A stretch of DNA of 64,000 nucleotides from Apostichopus japonicus (taxonomy: Eukaryota; Echinodermata; Holothuroidea; Aspidochirotida; Stichopodidae): positions 29,255,484 through 29,319,483 of the forward strand of contig NC_092564.1 of NCBI RefSeq assembly GCF_037975245.1, read 5' to 3'. A program made the translations under genes and the position numbers. The notes under the pieces were generated by a model. It saw only the letters and a list, made by a program, of their open reading frames with translations, was not told the DNA's origin and made no database searches. Below, in pieces: positions 1 to 11,309 of the stretch (position 1 is its first letter; every line of letters starts with the position of its first letter).

Positions 1-518
1 AAATACTTAAATTTATGTCACACCAAAGGTATATATATACTGTACATATTGCTTTGATATTTGTCTTTACAGCATTGCATTGGCCACACTGATTCACAAG
101 GAGACTCCATGAACTGTGACTGTAACATCCTGCTGGAGGTCTGAGACATTGAAGATTCTGTAATGCTTCCGTTTGGGTATGCAGTTTACTATAGTAACAC
201 AGAAATATTTAAGCTCGTATTTGTTTCGTTTATTTCTGCCATTAAACCACAATCATATACATTTGTTTATATATTGTTATATCAATGAGGCAGCAGTCAG
301 GGTTGTTTAGGTAGTCAGGGGGAGGGAAGGGAGGGAGTGTATAAAAATGAGTCTAGTTGCAATGTCTATCTGCTTTCCAATATATGAAATCTTCTTATCT
401 TTTACAATACTGTCTCAGGTGAAAGAAGAAGATGAAGAAAATTGAAGGAAAATTGTGAGTCTTGGATGTCTGTAATGAAGCTGGATCAGGTTTAGAACAA
501 GTGGTTGAAAGATCATAA
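1..518. other. Non-coding stretch, nothing recognised
   Basis: No coding exon, RNA gene or repeat could be supported here. A pyrimidine-rich tract ending in CAG near 418 resembles a splice acceptor, but the following open stretch (VKEEDEEN, then a stop) is too short to call. The transporter exon homology begins only at about 519. Confidence 0.4.
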
Positions 519-613
519 ACTCCACCAAATACGAGAAGATCCTTCAAGCCTGTCCTCTACAGAGAGATCTGGAAGTGTTATCTGGAGGTGATTTAATAGA
601 AATTGGAGAAAAA
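519..613 (+). pseudogene. ABCC/MRP-type transporter NBD1 exon, copy 1 (5'-truncated)
   Basis: Translation gives [20 protein letters not shown] followed by LSGGDLIEIGEK. This is the NBD1 segment of ABCC (MRP) export pumps between the Q-loop helix and the signature motif, where the family has an E/QACAL..DLE.LP.GD.TEIGEKG pattern. In the full protein this part couples ATP binding to membrane export of conjugated drugs. The copy starts abruptly in the middle of the exon compared with copy 2, so the Q-loop half is missing. The 3' edge keeps a good donor, AAA|GTAAGA, with GT at 614-615. The following 65 bases match the intron next to copy 2, so exon and intron were duplicated together. No other ABCC exon was found nearby. 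It is an isolated exon fragment and probably not a working gene. Confidence 0.72.
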
Positions 614-699
614 GTAAGATTCAAGGAAAACATCAGTGTGAGCCAGTATCATGAACATCAGTCTTGTCCTCTCAACAGTTGATTGTTGTCAAGATCATT

Positions 700-1600
700 T
701 CTAAATGTAAGAGACACGGTGCCTTAGCCTGTTGGAACCAGTCGGTATTTGGTGTGGTCTGTTTTTGTGCTAAATGTACGAGACACGGTGCCTTAGCCTA
801 TTGAAAATAGTCGGTAATTGGTGTGGTGTGTTTTTGTGCTAATTGAATGAGACACGGTGCCTTAGGCTGTTGGAATTATTTGGTGTGGTCAGTTTTTGTG
901 CTAAAGGTACGAGACACGGTGCCTTAGCCTGTTGGAACCAGTTGGTATTTGGTGTGGTCAGTTTTTGTGCTAAAGGTACGAGACACGGTGCCTTAGCCTG
1001 TTGGAACCAGTGGGTATTTGGTGTGTTCTTGTTTTTGTGCTAAATGTATGAGACATGGTGCCTTAGCCTGTTGGAACCAGTTGGTATTTGATGTTTTTTG
1101 TGTGCTAAACTACTATTCTTACAGAAAGGCTGAACAAGTTCCATGATATAGTTTGAACAGAGTGACACATTCCACTCATTCCAAGCAACCATGACAACAT
1201 CAAAATGAACCTAATTGGTTTCTTAGTTTATTGGCATGAGATGTAGTCTGTTTTTGTGCTAAATTATTGAGACATAGTGCCTTAGTTTATTGGTATTAGT
1301 TTTTAATTAGAAATGTAGGAGACATTTTTGTGCTAAATGTATAAGACCTCAGCCTTAGCCTATTGCAACCAGTCAGTAATTGGTGTGGTGTGTTTGTATT
1401 AAAGTGATAAGTTCTGCCTTAGTTTATTGATATGAGTTGCTAATTAGTGTGGTCTGTTTTGTGCTAAATTAATGAAACCTGTTGCCTTAGTTTGTTGGAA
1501 TGAATTTGTAATAAGTGTTTTTGTTGTCTAAAATTAATAAGACATTGTACCTAGTTTGATGGAACGAGTTGGTATTTAGTGAGGTCTTTTTTGAGAGTTG
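700..1600. repeat. 69-bp minisatellite, decaying downstream
   Basis: The core GAGACACGGTGCCTTAG recurs at 711, 780, 849, 911, 980 and 1050 (GAGACATGG in the last), giving periods of 69, 69, 62, 69 and 70. Each unit continues with a TGTTGGAACCAGT-like segment and then a GTTTTTGTGCTAAA-like segment. From about 1230 to 1600 the units become degenerate but are still recognisable (GAGACATAGTGCCTTAG at 1269). The field lies between ABCC exon copies 1 and 2. Confidence 0.85.
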
Positions 1601-1760
1601 TTCAAACCAGTGCCCAATAACTTTGATCTGACCATAAAATTTCATTTCTTTCACAAATTGCCCCTCTAGAAGAGTATACATGTTTTGTCTCACGGCTGAC
1701 AGTTTGGTTGTTAACAGGGTTTGACTTTTTTACTTTTGCTGTTACTTTGAAGAAAAATGA

Positions 1761-2042
<282 letters not shown>

Positions 2043-2045
2043 TAA

Positions 2046-2480
2046 AGATCAGTGCTAAATGTTCGAGACATGGTGCCTTAGCCTGTTGGAACCAGTCGGT
2101 ACTTTGGTGCGGTCTGTTTCGTGATAAATTAAAGAGACATTGTGCCTTAGTTTGGTGGAATGAGTAGCTAATTAGTGTGGTCTATTTGTGCTAAATTGAA
2201 GAGGAGTACTGTGATAATTTGTTGGTAGTTAGTGTGGTGTGTTTGTATTAAATTTATAAGTTTTGCCTTAGTTTATTGATATGATTTGCTAACTAGTGTG
2301 GTCTGTTTTGTGCTAAATTAACGAGACCCGATGCCTTAGTTTGTTGGAATCATTTTGTAATTAGTAATTTGGTTGTCTTAAATTGATGATTGTTGCCTTA
2401 GATTGTTGGAAAGAGTTGCCAGTTAGTGTGGTCTGGGTTGTGGTAAATTAAAAAGACAGTTGATTGTTGTCAAGATCAGA
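2046..2480. repeat. Degenerate 69-bp minisatellite, second field
   Basis: Units of the type found at 700-1600 continue after exon copy 2, for example GAGACATGGTGCCTTAGCC near 2065 and later variants with GTGTGGTCTG. A segment CAGTTGATTGTTGTCAAGAT at about 2457 repeats the sequence at about 678. The exon copies and the minisatellite were evidently duplicated together. Confidence 0.7.
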
Positions 2481-2746
2481 AAACTCAAAGATGACTCAAG
2501 AAAACTCATTTGAAGGAAAAACACCAGCTAAGCTGGAAAGCTGCAATATACAGTCAAGGTTAGTCATAAGAAAGAAAGGTTCATAAAAATACATATTTAA
2601 TTATGTTTCCACCAGTAAAGTTTCAATCACAGTCTAAACTTTGTTGGAATTAGTTGCTAATTAGTTTTTTATGTTTTGTGCTAAATGTACGAGACTTACT
2701 TTGAAGAAAACTGGCTATTTCTTGTGCATTCCTCTCCTTTCCTTAG

Positions 2747-2773
2747 GGTTCTGTGGACTATATTGATCAACAG
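2747..2773 (+). pseudogene. ABCC/MRP NBD1 exon, copy 3 (5' stub)
   Basis: The bases at 2698-2746 match the intron-to-acceptor sequence before exon copy 2 (ACTTTGAAGAAAA, then a CCTCTCCTTTCCTTAG acceptor). They are followed by nine codons, GSVDYIDQQ, aligned to RSLAYVAQQ of copy 2. Homology stops at about 2773, where the LINE sequence begins, so the LINE inserted into or replaced the rest of this exon. Confidence 0.6.
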
Positions 2774-3035
2774 TTAGCTTTTTGACATAGCGCCACCCCA
2801 TCATCCTTCACTCTATGACTTACCCGCCATTTACAAAACGTACGCCTCCTTGGATACCAACACAACGCTTCAGAGTACACTTTCGATTCATAGTGTGTCT
2901 CTTCAAAAGGAGTTCCTATTCTTTCCGTCCGCCGTCTTAGGCTGGAGACTAATTCTTTCTAGTAAGTAAAGTTTATGATCAATTTCATTGTATAAAAGCC
3001 ATTTAAAACCCGTAGGGAGGGGCTGTTTTGCCAAT

Positions 3036-4191
3036 ATGACAACCCCTTACCCACCTATAACCGCCTCCTTAGTCGAAAACCTAAACCTCTCTGATTTTGA
3101 CATAGACATTAATGACTGGATCCCTGTACAAAAATAGCAGAAAAAGACAACGTCCAATATACGTTGAAATAAACCCATCTCCAAACTCCAAACCAACCAC
3201 CAAAAAGTCCGCTCAAACAATCATTGTATCAGGAATCTTACCAGAACTATCAAAAAACCCAATAAACACTTGCTAAACTAATCAATGAAGAAAAACCAAA
3301 TGCTATGATCCCAAATATAAACCGTCTTCGTAGTAACGACATCCTAATCACCCCCATGACCCTAAAACTGCAAATATCCTCCTGAAACCATGGAATCAAA
3401 AGACTTAACTAGGCAACCCCAAACCAAGAATCCAAAAAAAAGTATGACAAAGAAACTTCTCCGTAGTAGCCTGTGGCATAAACCCTGAAATTCAAATCAA
3501 AGATATTGAACAAGAACTCAAAGACCAAGAATACACCCCAATACAAGCTAAAAGACTCATTAGTCATGCCACAAACAATACAGCTTGGAAAGTAAAAATG
3601 ACGTTTGAAGAACAAGAGCCTCAACAATCCCTAATCAAACAAGGTTTCTACTTAGGATACTCTAAACACAAAACAGAAGAATACCACGAACCCCCCCAAA
3701 TCACTCAATGTTTCAAATGTCAACTCTTTGGACACACCCCCCATACTTGCAAAAATCAAACCAGATGTCTCAGATGTGGCAAAAACCACAGAGTTAAAGA
3801 CTGTCCCAAACCAAAAGAAAACCCAAAATGTGCCAATTGCTCAGGGACTCATGTCGCCCTTTACAAAGGATGCCCAAAATTTAAAGAAGCTAAAACTGAA
3901 GCTAATAACAAACAACAAGAACAAAGAACCTACGCGAATGTAACCAATTTTACCCCTAAAATTGAAATAACGAATAAAATCGTCACTGAAAAAAAACTTA
4001 ATATCGCAACCTTTGTAATTGAATTAGTACAATACACCTTCCAAACGGCCAACATTAATATTAAATCTGACGACCTTGCCAGTTACGCCACCGTGTTAGC
4101 ACTAAAACACCTAAACTTAAATATCCCAGACACTGTAATTATGGAACGTCTCCACCATCCTTCAATATTTAGCCCTCCTCAATCCACCTAC
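3036..4191 (+). pseudogene. LINE ORF1 (gag-like, zinc knuckle), frameshifted
   Basis: The likely start is ATG at 3036 (MTTPYPPITASLVENLNLSD...). A stop follows about 35 codons later and the frame shifts. From 3466 one frame stays open (GINPEIQIKDIEQELKDQEY...). It then shows three cysteine-rich knuckles: CFKCQLFGHTPHTC at about 3712-3753, CLRCGKNHRVKDC at about 3769-3807, and CANCSGTHVALYKGC at about 3832-3876. That arrangement, including the final GxHxAxYKGCP block, is typical of Jockey/I-group ORF1 proteins, which coat the RNA and accompany it to target DNA. The open frame runs on without a stop into the ORF2 start, probably because the ORF1 stop was lost. Confidence 0.75.
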
Positions 4192-6957
4192 ATGACAAGC
4201 ACACTCCCTCCTTCGGTCAAGTTCCTCCACCTAAATATCAACAGTATCCTTCCAAAATTAAGCCTCCTACTTAGTATATTCGCCAACCACTCCCCGGATA
4301 TCATTTCTTTAAACTAAACTAAATACAAATTCCCACCTTAGCATCCCTGGTTACCAAACTTTCAGACACGATATCTCTCGATATATGGTTTGAGTACTTA
4401 TTGCTGAAAAAAACAACCTCAAAGCCACCCTCCTCCCAAACAAACCCAAACAATTGAAATTGTACTCGAAAGAGACAATAAACCTCTCCACATTATTAGC
4501 TATTATAGTCCCCAAATGAGCCCATATCCACAATCAAAAACAGTTCTAATAAAAATACAATACTACTAGGAGATTTAAATGCCCACCACATCATTTTTGG
4601 TAGCACCAAAATATCTGAAAAAGGCATATCCCTCTTAGAAATATGTGATAAACACAACTTAACAATAATTAACCAAAATACCAAAACTAGGATAAACCCA
4701 ATAAACAATAATACTGAACTACTTGACTACGCCATAACCTCAAACCACCTTGCAACTAAAACTCATTCGATTCAAATCCTAGAAGATGACCTAATCAGTG
4801 ACCATTTTCCACTCCTTTTTGAGCTAGACATAAACCTCAGTCGCATCCAAAATAACGAATTAACGTATAATTACAATAAAGCAGACTGGACATCATTTAA
4901 AAAGGGATCATAACAAACAACACTATTGCCAATTACCACAACAACAAGCTAACTTACATCGGCATATATTGTGACAGCATTGCCCAACATATCTTTAATA
5001 CCTTCAAAAAACACTGCCCCTTAAAAACAAAACAGAAATCCAAAACTAAATAGGAATATTCTTACACTAAATAAATCAGACGTCGACTACATAGAACCTA
5101 TATGATCTCCCCAGATCCAACTCTAAAAACCTAAATTAACCAACTTGAAAAACAAATAAATAGACAAATATCGGCGGTCGACCAAAACCGAGTCCAAAAC
5201 AAATGTGATTCAATCATTAATGACAAAAACCCAAAACACTTTTGGAAAAATTAAAGAAATATCGAAAACCCATTACAACCCAAACACAGGTAATACAGAC
5301 GAATGCCTTAGAGATAAAGTAGGTAACCTCATCACAAAAACTTAAGACCAAATAAAGCTTAGTGAATCATACTTGAAAACTATATTCAATATCTTAGATG
5401 GCCCTCCATACGATAACAGATTCCAACACAAAATAAACCGTACAATTATCTGTAATGCAACCAGCTTTATCCCCAACTTCTAAGGATGTCTCAACAAAAA
5501 CATCCCTCTACTCAAAGAAATAGATATAAATGATTGGTATAGTGCCACTGAATATGCAAAAATGCCTCCTCCCCTGGTCTTGACAACATAAATGACCTAA
5601 TGCTAAAAGATTCCCCTCCGTGGGCCTCCGATATTCATTAACTCTCATATTTTCCCATTATTTAACAAACTCCTTAGACTGGGTCATTTCCCAACCCTGT
5701 GGACATCCGCCAAAATGATTTTAATACCGAAACTAAGTAAAGACACACCAAAATTCAAACCTATCAACCAATTAGTCTCCTACCAGCCTTAGGTAAGATT
5801 TTCGAAAGAATTATAGATAACCGCACCAGAAACCACCTTGAGCAAATTAATCACTTTGCCCGTATCAATCAGGCTAATTCCGGGCACACAAATCTACAAT
5901 AAACCAAACTTTCCACCTTTCCAAAGAAATTCGCATCGGCTTCATAAAAAAACATGATACCACTGCCCTCTTCCTTGATGCCAAAAAGGAGTTCGACAAA
6001 ACTTGGCACAACGGCATAAGAATTTAACTACTTAACTTTAATCTCCCCTCCAATTACACCAGACTTCTTTCCTCTTTCCTTAGTGAGCGCAATGCCAAAA
6101 TATGCTACAAAAACCAACAATCAAAACCTTTTCCACTTGGTGCAGGTACTCCACAGGGCGCTGTTTTCAGCCCCCTCCCCTGCACCCTATATGTTAATGA
6201 TTTGAACATCCCCCCTCTATCTAAATGCAACTATAGTCAGTACACTGACGACATAGCCATTTGGAGCACCAGTAAAAATATCTATATGACGGAACTAAAT
6301 ATTAAAAGAGCAATTACACATCTCGAAAAGTGGTGCTCGATGTGGAGAACAAAAATATATCCCTCAATATCTAACCTAGCCAATTTCTCCATAATAAACT
6401 CAAAATACCATAACCATATTGCCAAAATGAATCTTTTCAACACCTCAATCACTGCTACTCCTAATGCAACCTTCCTTGGTACCACTTTCGATAGCAAATT
6501 ATCGTTTAATCTACTTTGTAACAGAACTGCAGGACGCTGCTGGTTCCAACTTAAATCCATTCAAATCCTCTCACACAAATATAACTTCCCTCCGAAAACC
6601 ATTATCCAAATCTATAAATCCAAAGTAAAAATGATTCTCAGTTACGGGAGCATCTCCCTGCTTACCATCTCTAATCCCAATAAACAAATTTTAAACAGAA
6701 TCCACACCACAGCTTATCGACTCGCACTCAAAATCCCTACCTATATTGCTACTTTGTACGTTCTCCGTGCAGGAAACACAAAATCTACTTTCACCCGACT
6801 TGAAGAATTCAACACCAAGTTATACAAAAACAACCTCGAGAACGACCCTTTGATTGAAGACCTCCCCCTGAAATACAAAGTCGCAACAACTCACTACCCC
6901 AAAACCAAACCCTTTCTGTATTCACAATTGTTACTACTTAAAGTCTCATTCCATTAA
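4192..6957 (+). pseudogene. LINE ORF2 (endonuclease + reverse transcriptase), multiply broken
   Basis: The first segment carries FLHLNINS and PDIISLN, the start of an exonuclease-endonuclease-phosphatase fold. After frameshifts the endonuclease motifs GDLNAHH (about 4570) and ISDHFPLLFEL (about 4795-4830) appear. Reverse transcriptase motifs follow: ILIPKLSK (about 5720), FLDAKKEFDKTWH (about 5972), GTPQGAVFSP (about 6148) and the catalytic block as QYTDDIAIW (about 6239), with the two aspartates kept but the usual YADD alanine changed to threonine. A thumb region with FLGTTFDSKLS (about 6470) follows. The final open stretch is 6202-6957. The enzyme would nick target DNA and copy the element RNA at the nick. 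This copy has too many breaks to be active. Confidence 0.8.
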
Positions 6958-7386
6958 AAAAATCCTTTCCTAAATGGTTCTAGGCCCAAGTATACTTATA
7001 TATACAGATTATATTGTTACCAAACAATAGAAACCACAACCACTCCCTACCCAAACAATAGAAACCACTCCGTCTCCACAATTCTCAGTACTTAAAAAAT
7101 TCCTCTCCTTTAGAAATCCCTCCCTAAGTGACTCTTTGACTCTGACCTCGGGTATGATTATGGCTATCCTGTCCAATGTAAATATATAAGACTTCATTTA
7201 CCAGCAATTCCCTGACTGAACATAGACAACCTCTCCAAGAAAAAAAAAAAAAAAAATGTCTATTCTATAAAAACAAACTTATTATCCCCCGTAGGACCTC
7301 TCGCCAGGTCGACCAGGGGTTAAACTCCTTTTGATTTGATATCAACAACAACAAAGACAAAACTTTTACTCGAATTAAAAAAAAAA

Positions 7387-7608
7387 GGTAACTAATTTCA
7401 TTTATTTCATTTCATTTATTGATTTTTGTTCTATTTTAACATAAGTATGACATATGACATAGAAGTAGATAAGAAACAAAACTTGTGAAAGGAAGTGTAT
7501 TAAAAAACCCTATAGGGCTTGTCGGGTAGTGACACTCCCTAAAAACTCCCTAAACTCTAAACTCCCTAAAGACATCATGATTAGATTTTGGTTTCATTTA
7601 ATCAATAG
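7387..7608. other. Intronic remnant upstream of the SRP68 penultimate exon
   Basis: A short ATTTC-type simple repeat (about 7396-7425) follows the LINE tail, then a small repeat of CTCCCTAAA units (about 7537-7570). The polypyrimidine stretch and acceptor AATCAATAG at 7600-7608 lead into the exon. Confidence 0.5.
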
Positions 7609-7681
7609 GTAGAGGAATTGGACACTCTTGCGCAAGATATCAACGACTTGAAGTACTCTGCTCAGGCGGCCTCCATTCTAG
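7609..7681 (+). CDS. SRP68: SRP68 penultimate exon
   Basis: The exon encodes VEELDTLAQDINDLKYSAQA then ASIL, ends in phase 1, and is followed by the donor G|GTATGT (7682). Its last G joins AT of the next exon to give aspartate, producing AASILDSNEP; animal SRP68 has a closely similar AAILDAND at the same place. SRP68 forms a heterodimer with SRP72 on the signal recognition particle RNA, and the particle brings ribosomes making secretory proteins to the endoplasmic reticulum. This segment lies near the C-terminus that binds SRP72. The acceptor used is AATCAATAG. Upstream exons are not in the preceding 7.6 kb, which holds a LINE and ABCC exon copies, so the gene has a large upstream intron or the assembly is misjoined. 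Confidence 0.75.
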
Positions 7682-8882
7682 GTATGTACTTAATAATAAT
7701 ATAATAATAATAATAATCAATATACTGTGTTTGGAAAGAATCTTTTTGCTGCTTTGGATGAAGATTAAGGATTCTTGTTTTTCAAAAGGCAAAATGCAAG
7801 ATGGACTATATATGAAAGGATGAATACCAAAACTTTAAGAAAAGAAATTGGGTGGGGGGGGGGGGAGGGGGAATCAGGCAGAGACCATCATGTTACTACC
7901 CTGTTAATTTTGTGTAGGACGCTGGTTAATTTAAAAGGAAGAAATCCTTTAGTACCCTTGAGTTTCTGAAAGGTTTCTTCTTTGGGATAACAGTGGAGAG
8001 ACATATCGATGTTCTCTTTTGGGTCTGATCGTCAGGAAAATGCAGATTAAACTGCCGTGTCCATTTGGAACCTTGGAATTGAACCCTGCTACTGGAACAA
8101 ATGTATTCCATCAGAGCATAGACAATGATTCAGAGAAATATGGCCTTTATATTAATAATCTGTTGTTTTCTTTCCCAAATTTTTCTCTTTGGTTAAACAA
8201 TGAGTGAAAAGATTCATTCGGTTGGAAGCAGCACCGCCCCTTTTCACACCTTTTTTTGGGGGGGGGGGGGGGAAGAGACCTATTAGCCCTTAGGGTCTGA
8301 AAATATTACAATAGGATTATTGTGGTGGACAGGACAGACAACAGTTATTTTTGCTTGTAGCTGAATGTATGATGTTCAGGGATCACAAGGAAGTATCAAA
8401 AGCCTGATCAAAACTGCCGTCTTTTGTACTATCGAAATTTGTCAGAATAAGGAAATTGAAAGCCAAAATATAAAGAGTTTATCTGGCCTTGTAGACTGCG
8501 ATTGAACCAGTCTCTGTCATCTACAAATAATAGAAAGTGGGTATCCATTTCTGTTTGTGACAGCAATAACAAAAAATGACTGCAAATTAACAAGTTTTTG
8601 TAAACTTTCTCTATTCAGGGATTTGAATCCCAAATTCCACTCGAATAAACCCCCCCCCCCCCCCCTACTTATGAACTGTCACGTAGCTCAAGGTGACAAA
8701 CTTACTACAAAGATGAGAATAGGCCTTAGGTGGTTCCTAATTCAATGACATTTCTCACAGTTAATTGAATTGACTTCCCCCACCCTCCGGATTATCCTCA
8801 CCCATAGAAAATACCCTCCACCCAAGAATACATAAAAAAAAAACCATGGCTTACCAAGAACCTCTCTGCGTTCATTTTTCAG
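7682..8882 (+). other. SRP68 last intron
   Basis: The intron runs from GTATGT at 7682 to the acceptor CGTTCATTTTTCAG ending at 8882, about 1.2 kb. It contains an AATAAT simple repeat (about 7689-7717), G-runs at about 7853-7871 and 8259-8272, and a C-run at about 8650-8665. No coding signal or recognisable transposon was seen. Confidence 0.7.
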
Positions 8883-9181
8883 ATTCCAATGAACCTTTCA
8901 TCAGCAAAGGAATGGCGCAACTCGGTCTGAAGGACAATCGACCGCTGGCGGAATGGCTTGACCGGTACAACGCCAACCAGCCGGACCTGGCCGCCAAGCC
9001 CAACTTCACCACATTTCCACTGGACTTTAAGCCGTCACCGTGCAAACCGCTCTTCTTTGACATAGCTCTGAACCATATAGAGTTACCCTCCTTGGATGAG
9101 AAACTGGAACAGAATAAATCGTCCCCGCAGGGGGGTCTGGGTGGGTTCCTGCGTGGATGGTGGAGCGGGGGTGAAAAGTAA
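8883..9181 (+). CDS. SRP68: SRP68 terminal exon
   Basis: The exon starts after the pyrimidine-rich acceptor ending at 8882. An in-frame ATG at 8846 lies upstream of that acceptor and is judged intronic. It encodes DSNEPFISKGMAQLGLKDNR, then a proline-rich stretch, and the highly conserved CKPLFFDIALNHIELP block followed by LDEKLEQ, the C-terminal signature of animal SRP68 (CKPLFFD.ALNH...P.L..KLEQ). It ends in a glycine-rich tail, GGLGGFLRGWW, with TAA at 9179-9181. The family tail is likewise Gly-rich and ends shortly after KLEQ. The C-terminal region contacts SRP72. The frame is intact and the codon use is GC-richer than the surroundings, as expected for a live exon. Confidence 0.92.
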
Positions 9182-9349
9182 CTCTCGATTTGCCACGATG
9201 TCGGAAAAAGGATTTCGGAAAAAGGTCTTTTGTATGCATAAGCCGGTAGTATTTGGGAGGTCTCTCACTCTTCTCCTGCATGTGCTATAATCATCTTTTA
9301 TTTAAGTTTTATTTGATTTTATTTGTTTTTTAGTATAGAAAACTACACC

Positions 9350-9389
9350 TTGTTGCAATGCAAACACCTCTGTGTTTGCATTGCAACAA
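9350..9389 (+). promoter_or_regulatory. Perfect hairpin in the SRP68 3' untranslated region
   Basis: Two 18-base arms, TTGTTGCAATGCAAACAC and GTGTTTGCATTGCAACAA, are exact inverse complements separated by a four-base loop (CTCT). It begins about 170 bases after the SRP68 stop codon, so it would be in the 3' UTR unless polyadenylation occurs earlier. The stem could affect RNA stability, but no function can be read from the sequence. Confidence 0.7.
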
Positions 9390-10720
9390 AAGAAGGCCAA
9401 AAAGAATAACACTCACTTTTTTAACCTGGCTTGGCAAACAAAATTTGAAGAATATTCAAAATGGGATTTGGAATTTTATATATTTTGGATTTGGTGTTTG
9501 TGTGTTTATCTTGTTTAGAGAAAAAGAAGAAAAAAACAGCATCTTTATTTGATGGGGCTTTAAAGTTTTAAAAATGGGTTTCGGTTGTTGATTTCTTGGT
9601 CTACAAACATTGTGGTGCTTGACTGACTGACACTTTATGGGGGCATGATAAGGTGACTGAATTTAATATTGGCAGGAGTTATGGATGGTAGTTGGAAGGA
9701 CCAGGGGTGGGGTGGGGGGTGGTGAGGCGAAGGATAGAGAAGGAGAAATGAAAGTGAAGAGGGAGAATCTTTGAATTGAATTTTCAGTTTGCAGTAGCAC
9801 AGGTTTGCTGCATGATAAGGCTATATTTAAAGAAACTTTCAATAATGCACTCTTCGTGTATATAATTTGGGGTGTGGTAGTCGGAGCGGGGGGGGGGGGG
9901 GTGATTGAGACAGCAATGAAAGGGAGCAACCTTTCCACATATATGTTGTTTGTGCTATGGTAGTAACGTTTCCTTTTTCAAACTGGAGGGCAAAAAATGT
10001 AAAAATTGAGTTATCTAAAATTAATTCAAAATCAGGTTTAGTTAATAAATGAAAGTTAAAGACAATTTTATTGATGGTAGCAGGGGCGCCATGGTATTGT
10101 AAACTGAATCAGCAATCAGCCATGGAAGGCCAACTCCTTTTTGTTGGGAACTTGTTGTCAAGCAAACCTATGGATTCAAGCCCTATCTGGCTAAAGTAAG
10201 ATGGGGTTATTATTTTTATCTAGGAGAAATCAATTCTTTTTCCCCTCATGTTGAAATGGTCTTCCAAATGTTTAAAAAAAAATGTCCAAAAAGAATGTAC
10301 TGGTGTGAATTGGATAGCCACCTGGTGTGAAGTAAAAAGGCCATAGGCTTATCCCATATGTGCATGTGACTGCTTAGTATCATTAAATAACTGCCCTCCA
10401 GGCTGATATTATAATAGAAACATTATAGAAACTAACTGTCTGTTGTCACCCAACCATCTCAATAGTAGATGCAGGTATCACTAAGAATGTTTATGAAATA
10501 TGTATTGCATGTTTTGATTAGTATTTGCATAATAATTTGATGAGGGATAACCTGTTTCTGGACAGGTAGTTGAAGGGTATTAACTGTGGTGGGAGGGATG
10601 AAGGTATATCCTGTCCATGAACTGATTTGTCATTAAAAAAAAGAAGTTATTTCAAAGTCTATTCTTTTTTTTCCTTTTTTTCTTCCTTTTACATGAGTAT
10701 TGTAAAAGGAAAAGCAAAGA
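9390..10720. other. Probable SRP68 3' flank, no gene seen
   Basis: No exon was supported. A canonical AATAAA lies at 10044-10049 and could be the SRP68 polyadenylation signal if the 3' UTR is long. G-rich runs occur at about 9700-9725 and 9885-9902. The rest is AT-rich unique-looking DNA. Confidence 0.4.
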
Positions 10721-10724
10721 TTGA

Positions 10725-10797
10725 GTTTGAGCCAGGGACCTTGAGATGCAAAAGCAAAAGTCTTTACCACTAGACCATTAGGTGGGCCTCTGGTTTC
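10725..10797 (-). repeat. tRNA-derived SINE head or tRNA pseudogene
   Basis: Read on the minus strand, an A-box-like TGGTCTAGTGGT (10766-10777) is followed after a tRNA-like spacing by a weak B-box around GGCTCAAACTC. The order and spacing resemble a Glu/Gln-type tRNA, but the arms do not pair cleanly. It is therefore called a tRNA-derived repeat and not a functional tRNA. Confidence 0.5.
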
Positions 10798-10859
10798 TAA
10801 AGCTTTACAAATATTTAAAGATCCTGCTGTTTGGACTTAGTCTTTTTTTGTAAAAACAT

Positions 10860-11143
10860 TTTCTCCACTACTCCCTCACCCCCGATTAGCGGCGGCGAAC
10901 TCACCTTGTCCGCGTTGAACCTTGTCAGGGGGAGGGGTGGCGGCGAACTCCACTTGTCCGCGCCTTTACCTTGTCAGGGGGAGGGGGCAGCGACCTCACC
11001 TTGTCCGCACCCTCACCCCCTCTCATCCTCCCCCTCTCACCTGTCACCCTCGGTACTCACCTTGTCCACCTGCCAGGAGGAGGGGGACCGCCCGCCTTCG
11101 GGATTCACCTTATCCACTTGTCAGAACTCCTTTTGCGAATACT
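10860..11143. repeat. GC-rich imperfect tandem repeat
   Basis: Units built around CACCTTGTCCGC and CTTGTCAGGGGGAGGG repeat with uneven spacing. This block is much richer in G and C than its neighbourhood. Open frames of about 90-150 codons cross it in several frames at once, as expected for a repeat lacking stop codons, so they are not called as genes. Confidence 0.6.
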
Positions 11144-11218
11144 CACCTGGGGCTTGAACCGATGCAATCCAAACCAATCGCTTACTGAACGATGGAATAA
11201 CCAATTACACCATTTCGG
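11144..11218 (-). repeat. tRNA-derived unit preceding the 151-bp array
   Basis: On the minus strand an A-box TGGTGTAATTGG (rc of 11201-11212) and a B-box GGTTCAAGCCC (rc of 11150-11160) are spaced as in a tRNA gene. The intervening sequence differs from the units in the adjacent array, so this is a separate, older head. Confidence 0.6.
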
Positions 11219-11309
11219 TTCCCTCTGGAAAAACTTCGTTTCTTATATTTATACTTCCACTCCCTCCAAAGAACAGAAAAGTAAAAGGCTCTGTCTAGAC
11301 ATTAACCGC

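Larger units (their letters stand above)
2774..7386 (+). mobile_element. Jockey-like non-LTR retrotransposon (LINE), copy 1, decayed
   Basis: The element has a 5' untranslated region, an ORF1 with CCHC zinc knuckles, an ORF2 with apurinic-type endonuclease and reverse transcriptase domains, and a 3' UTR ending in an A-rich tail (an A-run at 7240-7256 and TTAAAAAAAAAA at 7375-7386). Both reading frames carry several stops and frameshifts, so it is not autonomous. It lies in sense orientation between the ABCC exon stub and SRP68. A second, internally truncated copy lies at 14003-16232. The 5' boundary is set by the end of ABCC homology and is approximate. No convincing target duplication was found. 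Confidence 0.8.

Noticed and set aside
8846-8882. ATG at 8846 as the start of a separate 111-residue gene
   Set aside because: The bases up to 8882 form a pyrimidine-rich tract and AG acceptor. Splicing from 7681 gives the SRP68 AASILD-type junction.
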